A stretch of 64,000 bases of DNA. It comes from Bordetella genomosp. 9. GTDB taxonomy: Bacteria > Pseudomonadota > Gammaproteobacteria > Burkholderiales > Burkholderiaceae_B. Both the position numbers and the translations under genes were made by a program. The notes under the pieces are model-generated. The model was given only the letters and a program-made list of their open reading frames with translations, did no database searches and was not told the DNA's origin. This document shows, piece after piece, positions 53,467 through 64,000 of this stretch. Location: assembly GCF_002261425.1 (NCBI RefSeq), contig NZ_NEVJ01000003.1:3410001-3474000 (forward strand). The letters run 5' to 3'. Within the stretch, counting starts at the first letter, position 1, and the number at the start of each line of letters is the position of its first letter.

Positions 53467-55008
53467 ATGAAAGAATTCTGGCAGACCTGCGTCAGTCGTC
53501 TTGAGCAGGAGCTCCCCCCTCAGCAGATCAGTGCGTGGATCCGTCCGCTGGTGCCTCTCTCCTACGACGAGGCCCAGGCGGTGCTGCGCATTTCCGCGCC
53601 CAATCGCTTCAAGCTCGATTGGGTGCGCAAGAACTTTGCCCACCAGATAGAGTCCCTGGCCGCCGAGTGGTTCCAACGGCCGGTGCAGGTCCAGTTCGAG
53701 CTGCCGGCTGGCGCCGCGGCGCCGCGCATGCCCGTCGCGCCGCGGGCGGGCGCGCCCGGCGCCGGGGCCATGAACGCCACGAACGGCGTCAATGGCGCCA
53801 ATGGCGCCGGCGGGCCCATGGCGGCGCCGGGTTCGGGCGCGATTGCCTCGGGCCATGCCGCATCGGGCCCCGCCGCCGAAATGCTGGCGCTGTCCGGCAT
53901 GTCGGCGCCTCCGGCGACCACCGCTGCCGCGGCTGCCGCGGTGGCCGCCGCCGTCAATGCGGATGCCGCCAATGTCGTCTACGAACGCTCGCGGCTGAAC
54001 ACCGACCTGACGTTCGAAAACTTCGTCACCGGCAAGGCCAACCAGCTGGCGCGGGCCGCCGCGCTGCAGGTCGCGGAAAACCCCGGCATTTCCTATAACC
54101 CGCTGTTCCTCTATGGCGGCGTGGGACTGGGCAAGACGCACCTGATACACGCGATCGGCAACGCCATGGTCGCGGCGGGCACCGGCGTGCGCGTGCGCTA
54201 CGTGCATGCCGACCAGTACGTCTCCGACGTGGTCAAGGCCTACCAGCGCAAGGCGTTCGACGACTTCAAGCGCTACTACCATTCGCTGGACCTGCTGCTG
54301 ATCGACGATATCCAGTTCTTCTCCGGCAAGAACCGCACGCAGGAAGAATTCTTCTACGCGTTCGAGGCGATGGTCGCGCAGCGCAAGCAGATCATCATCA
54401 CCAGCGATACCTATCCCAAGGAACTGGCCGGCATCGACAGCCGCCTGATCTCCCGCTTCGATTCCGGTTTGACCGTGGCCATCGAGCCGCCCGAGCTGGA
54501 AATGCGCGTGGCCATCCTGCTGCGCAAGGCGGAATCGGAAGGCGTGCCCATGCCGGAAGAAGTCGCCTTCTTCATCGCCAAGCATCTGCGCAGCAACGTG
54601 CGCGAGCTGGAAGGCGCCCTGCGCAAGGTGCTGGCGTACGCGCGCTTCCATGGCCGCGACGTGGTCACCGTCGACGTCTGCAAGGACGCCTTGAAGGATC
54701 TGCTGTCGGTATCGAACGGGCAGATCACGGTCGAAAACATCCAGAAGACGGTGGCCGATTTCTACAAGATCAAGGTCGCCGACATGTATTCGAAACGGCG
54801 CCCCGCCAATATCGCCCTGCCTCGCCAAGTGGCCATGTACCTGGCCAAGGAGCTCACGCAAAAAAGCCTGCCTGAAATCGGCGATCTGTTCGGTGGCCGC
54901 GACCACACCACCGTTCTTCATGCCGTTCGCAAGATTTCAGACGCGCGCGGCAAGCTCGCCGAGCTCAACCATACCCTGCACGTGTTGGAACAAACTCTAA
55001 AAGGATGA
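53467..55008 (+). CDS. dnaA: Chromosomal replication initiator DnaA
   Basis: A 513-residue initiator ATPase. Domain I begins [17 protein letters not shown]. Domain II (about residues 82-168) is a long Ala/Gly/Pro/Asn-rich linker. Domain III has Walker [10 protein letters not shown] (217-225) and Walker B LLLIDD (275-280). Domain IV has the box-binding [11 protein letters not shown] (476-486). It would recognise the TTATNCACA boxes at its own promoter and at 26-29 kb. It overlaps a possible earlier dnaN start. Confidence 0.98.
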   Translation: MKEFWQTCVSRLEQELPPQQISAWIRPLVPLSYDEAQAVLRISAPNRFKLDWVRKNFAHQIESLAAEWFQRPVQVQFELPAGAAAPRMPVAPRAGAPGAGAMNATNGVNGANGAGGPMAAPGSGAIASGHAASGPAAEMLALSGMSAPPATTAAAAAAVAAAVNADAANVVYERSRLNTDLTFENFVTGKANQLARAAALQVAENPGISYNPLFLYGGVGLGKTHLIHAIGNAMVAAGTGVRVRYVHADQYVSDVVKAYQRKAFDDFKRYYHSLDLLLIDDIQFFSGKNRTQEEFFYAFEAMVAQRKQIIITSDTYPKELAGIDSRLISRFDSGLTVAIEPPELEMRVAILLRKAESEGVPMPEEVAFFIAKHLRSNVRELEGALRKVLAYARFHGRDVVTVDVCKDALKDLLSVSNGQITVENIQKTVADFYKIKVADMYSKRRPANIALPRQVAMYLAKELTQKSLPEIGDLFGGRDHTTVLHAVRKISDARGKLAELNHTLHVLEQTLKG

Positions 55009-55010
55009 AC

Positions 55011-58677
<3,667 letters not shown>

Positions 58678-58686
58678 CGGGGCTGT

Positions 58687-59073
58687 TCAGCTGCGAACGA
58701 ACGCCAGGAGCGACTGATAGTCTCCTTGGTCTGCCGCTCGCAGTGCGGCCAAGTACCTCGACCGCAGCTCGTTGGCGGCGACCAGATTGCCGCCATTCCC
58801 CCAGGTGAATGCTGGTTGGCCAAGGCTGCGAAGCAACGCGTCGGCCATCATGCGTGATTGCCGGCCGTTGCCATTGGGAAAGGGGTGAATCCAGACCAGG
58901 TCGCGGTGAAAGCGCGCTGCGATTTCGTCTGGCGGGAGCGTCGCGTTGTCGACCCACCAGCGTACGTTGCCGAACAGCGTGTTAAGCCGTACCGCGATCT
59001 GCGTCCAGTCGCAGCCGATGTTCTTGTCTGACTTGCGGAACGTGCCCCCCCATGACCAAGTCAGGTCGAACAT
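58687..59073 (-). pseudogene. Fic-domain protein remnant (5' end frameshifted)
   Basis: The 128 codons encode the C-terminal half of a Fic protein. The complete active-site motif HPFPNGNGRQSR is preceded by LNTLFGNVRWWVD and PPDEIAARFHRDLVW. Upstream, the matching sequence continues in other frames: RTLHAKMFD in this frame, then LTARSPDVLSEGSV one frame over. This points to a one-base loss near 59090 and further decay. No good start exists upstream in this frame. Intact relatives (mobile mystery protein B type) transfer AMP to targets. Activity here is doubtful. Confidence 0.65.
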
Positions 59074-59387
59074 CTTCGCGTGCAGAGTCCGACAGACCCC
59101 TCGCTGAGCACGTCCGGCGAACGCGCCGTGAGGGGGCTTGCCGATTCACCAGGTCCGCGTAACTGGACAAGGTGGACTGCAGGTGCTGCATTCTAGGGAA
59201 GCAAATAGATATCGATTGCTTCATCAATGGGAAGCAGGCGGAGGGTGACGTTCGGCACCGGGCGCGAACCAGCTTGTCGGGGCCAGGGTCGCATCCACGC
59301 GGCCCCTTCCAAGAGAATATAGTTGCGTATCGCAACCTTTGGGGTTATGTTGGAGCCGGCGCTGTGCCACGGACCGGAGGCTCCTAC
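59074..59387. promoter_or_regulatory. Gap holding decayed fic 5' sequence and SDR promoter
   Basis: Roughly the first 100 bp on the left are out-of-frame remains of the Fic gene. To the right, a perfect palindrome GTTGCG-TAT-CGCAAC (59322-59336) lies 51 bp before the SDR start and resembles an operator. No further gene is supported. Confidence 0.5.
59322..59336. promoter_or_regulatory. Palindromic operator candidate upstream of SDR gene
   Basis: GTTGCGTATCGCAAC has 6-bp perfect arms and a 3-base centre. It lies within ATAGTTGCGTATCGCAACCT upstream of the SDR gene. The form recalls sites of small winged-helix repressors such as HxlR. No such gene is adjacent. Confidence 0.45.
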
Positions 59388-60200
59388 ATGGCAACGATTC
59401 CATCTCTATACGAACTCGCGGGACCCGCTCCGGCTCCGCCTTCCGGCCAGCGCTTAAAGGGCCGGATCTGCCTGGTCGTGGGGGGCACCAGCGGCATCGG
59501 GCGCGCTGCGGCCCTGCGCATGGCGGGCGAAGGCGCCGCGGCGGTGATCGTGACGGGCCGGCGCGAGCCGCTCGGGCGAGATCTGGCTGCGGAAATCGGA
59601 CGCACAGGAGTGGAAGGGCTTTTCATTGCGGCCGATGCGACGGTGGAGGCGGAGCTTGCTGCCGCAATAGCGCAGGTGATACAGCGCTTCGGACGCCTGG
59701 ATGCGGTGTTCAACAACGCCGGCTACCAGGAACGGCGCGCGCCGCTGGCCGAGCAGACCGACGACGTCTACACCCGGGTGTTCGACACGAACGTCCGCGG
59801 CGTCTTCAATGCCATGCGCCATGAGATCCCGGCGCTGCTGGCCTCGGGCGGAGGCAGCATCATCAACAACACGAGCGTCAGCGGGATACGCAACCCCAAT
59901 CCCGGCCTGTCCCTATACGGCGCGTCCAAGGCCGCCGCGAACGCGCTGACGCGCGCGGCGGCGATGGAGTATGCGCCGCAGGGTATACGCATCAACGGCG
60001 TCGCGCCCGGGCGCGTGGTGACGGACATGATGCTCGGGTCCGGCATTGCCGATATGAATGCCGTGAAGGCCGGGCTGCCGTTGCGGCGCATGGGCCATCC
60101 GGAAGAAGTCGCCGCCGCTGTTGTGTGGCTCATGTCGGCGGAGGCGGGTTATGTGGTTGGCCATATCCTGGCCGCGGATGGCGGATTCCTGGCCAGCTAG
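59388..60200 (+). CDS. Short-chain dehydrogenase/reductase
   Basis: A 270-residue classical SDR oxidoreductase. The cofactor motif GGTSGIGR is near residue 32, NNAG follows, the catalytic serine is in NNTSVSG, and YGASK holds the Tyr-Lys pair. GGAGG lies eight bases before the ATG at 59388. It converges on a LysR gene with a four-base overlap of the stop codons. Substrate unknown. Confidence 0.92.
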   Translation: MATIPSLYELAGPAPAPPSGQRLKGRICLVVGGTSGIGRAAALRMAGEGAAAVIVTGRREPLGRDLAAEIGRTGVEGLFIAADATVEAELAAAIAQVIQRFGRLDAVFNNAGYQERRAPLAEQTDDVYTRVFDTNVRGVFNAMRHEIPALLASGGGSIINNTSVSGIRNPNPGLSLYGASKAAANALTRAAAMEYAPQGIRINGVAPGRVVTDMMLGSGIADMNAVKAGLPLRRMGHPEEVAAAVVWLMSAEAGYVVGHILAADGGFLAS

Positions 60201-61120
60201 CCCTGCACGTGGGACGCCCAGGGCTGCGCATTCAGCCGTTCGGCAAGAAAATCCATGAGCGCCTGCACGCGCGCGGGACGCCTGCGTCCCGGTGGCGTGA
60301 CGATGTGCAGCGCGATGCTGTCCACCTGCCAGTCGTCCATGGCCGTTTCCAGTGCGCCGGATCGCAGGTCGTCCCACACCAGGAATTCCGGCTGCAGCGC
60401 GAGTCCCAGGCCGGCGCGCAACGCGGGCGTGAGCGCTTCGGCGTTGTTGACGTTCAGGAGCACAGGCAGCGTCTGGGAGAATTCGCCGTGCTCGTCATGC
60501 CGGAAACGCCAGCTCGCGCCGTTGCGGGCGTACATGTACTGCAAGGCAGTGTGCTGGGCCAGATCGCGCGGATGCGCGGGCCGCCCCGCACGCTTGAAGT
60601 AGGCCGGCGCGCCCACCAGCAAGATGCGCACGGAGCACAGGCGCCGCGCCAACAGGCTGGAATCCACCAGGTTGGAGATGCGCAGCGCGAGATCGAATCG
60701 CTCGGATACCAGATCCACCTGTTTGTCGTTGAACTCGATTTCCAGGCCGACATCGGGATGCGCCTGCATGAAGGGCGGCAGCATGGGCGCCAGGTGCGTG
60801 ATGCCGAAGGACATCGGGCAGGTGAAGCGGATTTTCCCGTGCAGGCTGCTGGATTTTTCCGTGACCTCGGCTTCCACCGATTCGCCTTCTTCCAGGATGC
60901 GCGCGGCGCGTTCCAGCGCCGCATAGCCCGCGTCGGTCAGCGACATGCTGCGCGAGGTGCGGTGGAACAAGGTGGTTTTCATGCGCGTTTCCAGGCGCGT
61001 GATGGCCTTGGATATGGTGGCCTGCGACAGCGAGAATTCGGCCGCCGCCTTGGCGAACGAACCTGTTTCGGCGACCTTGGCGAAGATCGCCCAGCCTTCC
61101 AGATCTGGCAACTTATTCAT
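60197..61120 (-). CDS. LysR-family transcriptional regulator
   Basis: A 307-residue regulator with N-terminal HTH (FAKVAETGSFAKAAAEFSLSQATISKAITRLE). The effector domain is of the CrgA/AaeR-like group (GKIRFTCPMSFGITHLAPMLPPF). I chose the ATG at 61120 (MNKLPDLEGW), which has GGGGA upstream. It is divergent from the isochorismatase-pirin pair and convergent with the SDR, so it may control either. Confidence 0.92.
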   Translation of the reverse strand: MNKLPDLEGWAIFAKVAETGSFAKAAAEFSLSQATISKAITRLETRMKTTLFHRTSRSMSLTDAGYAALERAARILEEGESVEAEVTEKSSSLHGKIRFTCPMSFGITHLAPMLPPFMQAHPDVGLEIEFNDKQVDLVSERFDLALRISNLVDSSLLARRLCSVRILLVGAPAYFKRAGRPAHPRDLAQHTALQYMYARNGASWRFRHDEHGEFSQTLPVLLNVNNAEALTPALRAGLGLALQPEFLVWDDLRSGALETAMDDWQVDSIALHIVTPPGRRRPARVQALMDFLAERLNAQPWASHVQG

Positions 61121-61431
61121 CTGTTTTCCCCGCGCAATTTGCGGTCGATGATAGCGGCCGTGCATGGCAGGGACAAGCAGGGTCCGGGCGATCATGCATA
61201 AAACGGAAAGGATGGAATTCGGTTCCTTGGATTCTCAGGGCAGGTGCCCTTCCCTAATATGCACCTACCGACAGACGACGTGTACGGCAGAACGCAAACG
61301 CAGATGCGAACGCAGACGCAAATGCAGAAGCAAACAGCGCTTCACGTACGACTGATCGGGGCAAGCCCCGGACGGCCTGCCACCTGATTCGAATTCATCT
61401 TTCAACGCACCATTCCAAAGAGAGCCTAGCC
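61121..61431. promoter_or_regulatory. Divergent lysR / isochorismatase region with hexamer repeats
   Basis: A 311-bp gap. At 61291-61332, seven imperfect six-base units of the form (A/G)A(C/T)GC(A/G) occur in tandem. GACGACGTGTACGGC and the GATTCTCAGGGC region could contain promoters, but none is clear. No gene is supported. Confidence 0.5.
61291..61332 (+). repeat. Tandem hexanucleotide tract
   Basis: The units AACGCA, AACGCA, GATGCG, AACGCA, GACGCA, AATGCA and GAAGCA lie end to end, upstream of the isochorismatase gene. Confidence 0.75.
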
Positions 61432-62115
61432 ATGTCGAACAAATACCTCGAAGTCCTGACCCCGCAGAACAGCCAGATCATCTTCATCGACCAGCAACCG
61501 CAAATGGCCTTCGGCGTGCAGTCGATCGATCGCCAGACACTGAAGAACAACGTGGTGGGCCTGGCGAAGGCGGCGCGCACGTTCAATATTCCGGCCACGA
61601 TCACGACGGTGGAGACCGACGGTTTTTCGGGAAACACCTATCCTGAACTGCTGGCGGTGTTTCCGGAAAACAAGATCCTGGAACGCACGTCCATGAACTC
61701 CTGGGACGACCAGAACGTACGCGACGCGCTGGCCGCCAACGGCCGCAAGAAGATCGTCGTGGCGGGCCTGTGGACCGAGGTGTGCAATACGACGTTCGCG
61801 CTGTGCGCCATGCTGGAAGGCGACTACGAGATCTACATGGTGGCCGATGCGTCGGGCGGCACGTCGATGGACGCCCACAAGTACGCGATGGACCGCATGG
61901 TGCAGGCCGGCGTGGTGCCGGTCACCTGGCAGCAGGTGATGCTGGAATGGCAGCGCGATTGGGCCCGCCAGGAAACCTATGACGCCGTGACCTCCATCGC
62001 GAAGGAACATTCGGGCGCCTACGGCATGGGCATCGACTACGCGGTGACGCACGTTCACAAGCTGGCCGAACGGGTCAAGCATGGTGAGCGTATCGGCCCC
62101 AACCCCGCCAAGTAA
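61432..62115 (+). CDS. Isochorismatase-family hydrolase (YcaC-like)
   Basis: A 227-residue cysteine hydrolase. The catalytic triad members expected from YcaC are visible: D20 in FIDQQ, a lysine near K81, and C118 in GLWTEVCNTTF. Family members hydrolyse amides or related bonds, and several are induced under oxidative or xenobiotic stress. It is 28 bp upstream of a pirin-like gene, probably one operon, and divergent from a LysR regulator. Confidence 0.9.
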   Translation: MSNKYLEVLTPQNSQIIFIDQQPQMAFGVQSIDRQTLKNNVVGLAKAARTFNIPATITTVETDGFSGNTYPELLAVFPENKILERTSMNSWDDQNVRDALAANGRKKIVVAGLWTEVCNTTFALCAMLEGDYEIYMVADASGGTSMDAHKYAMDRMVQAGVVPVTWQQVMLEWQRDWARQETYDAVTSIAKEHSGAYGMGIDYAVTHVHKLAERVKHGERIGPNPAK

Positions 62116-62143
62116 TGACGGCGCATCAATAACTGGAACTGCC

Positions 62144-62848
62144 ATGATCGAACGCCGAGCCCTCGCCAGCCTGAACCCCGCGGAACGCGGGAGGCCCGGC
62201 GCGGGACATGGCTTGTCGCCGGCGGGGACACGGTCCCGCGCCCGGTCGGGTTGGGGCGTGCTGCGCGGCTGGCGCGACGAAACGATCGCGCCGGGCGCGG
62301 GCTACCCCGCCGTCATGCACGCGGATGTGGACATCATTACCTGCGTGCAGGAAGGCGTCCTGACGCACGAGGACGATCTGGGCAACCGTGAACGGGCCCG
62401 CGCCGGCGATGTGCAGGTGATGAGCGCGGGCAGCGGCCTGACGTACGCCGAATTCAATATGGAGCGCGAGCCCGCACGGGTGCAGCAGATCTGGATCGAG
62501 CCGGATCGGCGCGGGTCCTTGCCCAGCTGGGGCAGGAAATCCTTCGCGTCCGGCACCGGCAGCGGGCGCTTCGTGACGCTTGCCAGCGGCATGGAGGGCG
62601 ACCGGGACGCCTTGCCGATACGCAGCGGCGTGCGTGTGGTCGCCGTCGCCTTGAAGCCCGGAGAGGCGGCGGAGTACCGGTTCGCGCCGGGCGGGCGGCG
62701 GGGCTTTCTGGTGGCCTCGCGCGGGCGCCTGCGGGTCAACGACCTGGCGATCGAGGCCGGGACGGGCGCCGCCATCCGGGAGGAGTCCAGCGTGCGTCTC
62801 ACGTCCCTGGAGGGCGCCGACGCGCTGTTGGTGGATATGCCCGCCTGA
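62144..62848 (+). CDS. Pirin-like bicupin (YhaK-type)
   Basis: A 234-residue bicupin of the pirin family. ITCVQEGVLTHEDDLGN and QIWIEPDRRGSLPSW are typical. The pirin metal ligands are mostly lost: the HPHKD position reads VMHADVD and the HSE position reads TYAEF. This resembles E. coli YhaK (redox-sensitive, metal-free) more than YhhW (quercetinase). I chose the ATG at 62144 (MIERRALASL). It is probably co-transcribed with the isochorismatase-like gene. Confidence 0.85.
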   Translation: MIERRALASLNPAERGRPGAGHGLSPAGTRSRARSGWGVLRGWRDETIAPGAGYPAVMHADVDIITCVQEGVLTHEDDLGNRERARAGDVQVMSAGSGLTYAEFNMEREPARVQQIWIEPDRRGSLPSWGRKSFASGTGSGRFVTLASGMEGDRDALPIRSGVRVVAVALKPGEAAEYRFAPGGRRGFLVASRGRLRVNDLAIEAGTGAAIREESSVRLTSLEGADALLVDMPA

Positions 62849-62959
62849 GGATGAGGGGGCAGCGGCGGCCTCCATAGATTGCATTTATGGATTCCATAGG
62901 TAACGACCTCCAATAAAGGAGGATTGCTCTTGAAAATGGAAAGGTGATTTTCGGCGATC

Positions 62960-62988
62960 AGGGTTTATCCCTAGGTCTTGGCGGCGCA
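62960..62988 (+). promoter_or_regulatory. Shared upstream element, copy 2
   Basis: AGGGTTTATCCCTAGG followed by TC and GGCGCA lies about 100 bp before the small secreted protein. It parallels the block at 29279-29306. Confidence 0.5.
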
Positions 62989-63089
62989 GAATGCAGTCAT
63001 CGGGAACAGCAACGGACATCGCGAAGTTCTCTACACAGCAAGTCGCGATGCACGGCCCGGATCACTTAACCAGGACTAGGAGTACTGCC

Positions 63090-63410
63090 ATGAAGACCAA
63101 GACCATCGTTTCCGCTTTGATTCTTTCCTTTGCCGCCATCGGCGCTGCCCAAGCGACGCCCCGTGGCGATTCGGACAACACGCCCTTCCAAGGCGTCTAC
63201 GGCCAACAAGCCAGCAGCACGAGCCGCGACCAGGTCGTCGCGCAACTCGAACAAGCCCGCGCCGCTGGCCTGACCGCCAACGCCGACAGCGACAACGCGC
63301 CCTTCACCGCGCAAGCCGACGTGGCTTCGGTGCCCGCGGTTGCCCAAGGCGGCGGCGTGCATGGCGACATCGCCTTCGGCGACATCGACAACCAGCCCTT
63401 TGAAGGCTGA
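63090..63410 (+). CDS. Small secreted protein with three DxDNxPF motifs (DUF4148-like)
   Basis: A 106-residue protein of unknown function. Residues 1-22 are a signal peptide (MKTKTIVSALILSFAAIGAAQA). The mature part contains DSDNTPF, DSDNAPF and DIDNQPF at near-regular spacing. The middle helix region SRDQVVAQLEQARAAGLTAN recalls DUF4148 proteins, which are abundant in Bordetella and Burkholderia. TAGGAG precedes the ATG. It is a single gene with a conserved-looking upstream element. Confidence 0.8.
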   Translation: MKTKTIVSALILSFAAIGAAQATPRGDSDNTPFQGVYGQQASSTSRDQVVAQLEQARAAGLTANADSDNAPFTAQADVASVPAVAQGGGVHGDIAFGDIDNQPFEG

Positions 63411-63663
63411 TCGCCGAGGCTGATTGCCAAGTTTGATCACGAACCAACGGTGATACGACCGAAGGCGGTCGGGTCACCAGGAAGTCCGGCCGTTCATGCC
63501 CGCACGGATGAACGGTTTCCCCGGCGAGAGGCGGGGATGCTGTAGTGGCAGTCCTCTCGGTGTGGTGCGTAGTACGGTCGGCCCCCTGCAGTCTAGGGGG
63601 CCGATTGCTTTGTGCGGGGCGCCGTTGTGCTCGCCTCGTTTGCCTCGTTCGTGCCGATGTCGT
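63411..63663 (+). ncRNA. Hairpin-rich region downstream of the small secreted protein gene
   Basis: Several stems follow in a row. CGACCG-AAGG-CGGTCG sits inside GGTGA/TCACC (63449-63478). CCGTTCAT/ATGAACGG is at 63490-63515. CCCCG/CGGGG (63519-63536) competes with CGAGAGG (63525-63531) pairing to CCTCTCG (63553-63559). A 9-bp stem CGGCCCCCT/AGGGGGCCG is at 63579-63603. It may be a structured 3' UTR, multiple terminators or a small RNA. No protein gene is supported. Confidence 0.35.
63579..63603 (+). terminator. Strong GC hairpin, possible terminator
   Basis: A perfect 9-bp stem (63579-63587 with 63595-63603) with a seven-base loop is followed by ATTGCTTT. It lies between the small secreted protein gene and the convergent reading frame at the right edge. 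Confidence 0.5.
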
Positions 63664-64000
63664 TCAGCCGCCGGGGCGTTTCGCTATCCGCTCGCGTACC
63701 TCGGGCGGTGCCAGGCATGTCGCGACGGCTTCGTAGCCCGGCGCGCCGGGATAAGGCGCTACGCGACTCGGGGGCTGTGATTCGCGGGGCAAAGCAGGAT
63801 GGCCTCGTCCGGTCCCACCGCCGCGAGATCCAGAATGGCTGAAGAGCGCGTCGGATCCTGTTGCGCCTTCTTCCGCGAGCCATGCCAGCGCCTGGGCGAC
63901 GCGCAATTCGAGCGCGCGGTCATTTGCCAGCCGGGTCTTCGCTGCAGCGCATTCATCATTCAGCCGATCCAGGCCAAGGAAACTCGCGTTCGGCAGCGTC
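63664..64000 (-). CDS. Partial open frame at right edge, unknown function
   Basis: A frame enters from the right edge on the minus strand and stays open for 112 codons. The first part (LGLDRLNDECAAAKTRLAND ... VAQALAWLAEEGATGSDALF) has normal high-GC coding character and looks helical. After about 63845 the protein-like sequence seems to continue in another frame (AILDLAAVGPDEAILL), so either a frameshift or chance is involved. I recognise no family. The 5' end is outside the window. Confidence 0.35.
   Translation of the reverse strand, partial: TLPNASFLGLDRLNDECAAAKTRLANDRALELRVAQALAWLAEEGATGSDALFSHSGSRGGGTGRGHPALPRESQPPSRVAPYPGAPGYEAVATCLAPPEVRERIAKRPGG

Noticed and set aside
61291..61338. 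CRISPR-like repeats
   Set aside because: The units are contiguous imperfect hexamers without spacers. No CRISPR array or cas gene was seen in the window.

Overview
This 64-kb window has high GC and reads as the origin region of a beta-proteobacterial chromosome. Gene order and protein sequences point to Alcaligenaceae, most likely a Bordetella or Achromobacter relative. The basis is the order tRNA-Tyr/Gly/Thr-tuf-tRNA-Trp-secE-nusG-rplKAJL-rpoBC, the linked mnmG-rsmG-parA-parB, and dnaA-dnaN-gyrB without recF. The species call is recognition from memory, not a database match.

Left arm (1-25.5 kb), transcribed almost entirely leftwards, away from the origin. It holds rpoC (3' end outside the window), rpoB, rplL, rplJ, rplA, rplK, nusG, secE, tRNA-Trp, tuf and tRNA-Thr/Gly/Tyr. 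Next come a glutamine-synthetase-like ligase, an aldehyde dehydrogenase and an iron alcohol dehydrogenase with a divergent DeoR-type regulator, which looks like a gamma-glutamylation route for an amine or amino alcohol. Then comes a tightly packed mnmG-rsmG-parA-GNAT-parB-asparaginase operon.

Origin zone (25.5-29.4 kb), mostly non-coding. It has four parS-like palindromes directly upstream of mnmG and a first cluster of DnaA boxes at 26.0-26.4 kb. A cold-shock gene and an aminotransferase follow. After these lie two diverged copies, about 606 bp apart, of a module that looks like an E. coli-type oriC: a T-rich unwinding element, a strong DnaA box, and a distal box position about 180 bp further on. 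I consider this twin origin module the most interesting element in the window.

Right arm (29.4-64 kb). It holds a small secreted repeat protein, a MarR/MATE pair, an MFS/AraC pair, mnmE, and an oligopeptide ABC transporter operon ending in two amidohydrolases. A qorB/HxlR pair and a LysR-PrpD-CoA ligase-acyl-CoA dehydrogenase cluster follow. The conserved block yidC-yidD-rnpA-rpmH | dnaA-dnaN-gyrB comes next. It is separated from mnmE by about 15 kb of metabolic genes and from mnmG by about 28 kb. Beyond gyrB are a decayed Fic gene, an SDR enzyme, a LysR regulator, an isochorismatase-like hydrolase, a pirin-like bicupin, and a second small secreted protein that shares an upstream element with the one at 29.4 kb.

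All coordinates and motifs were read by eye. No alignment, structure prediction or database search was run.
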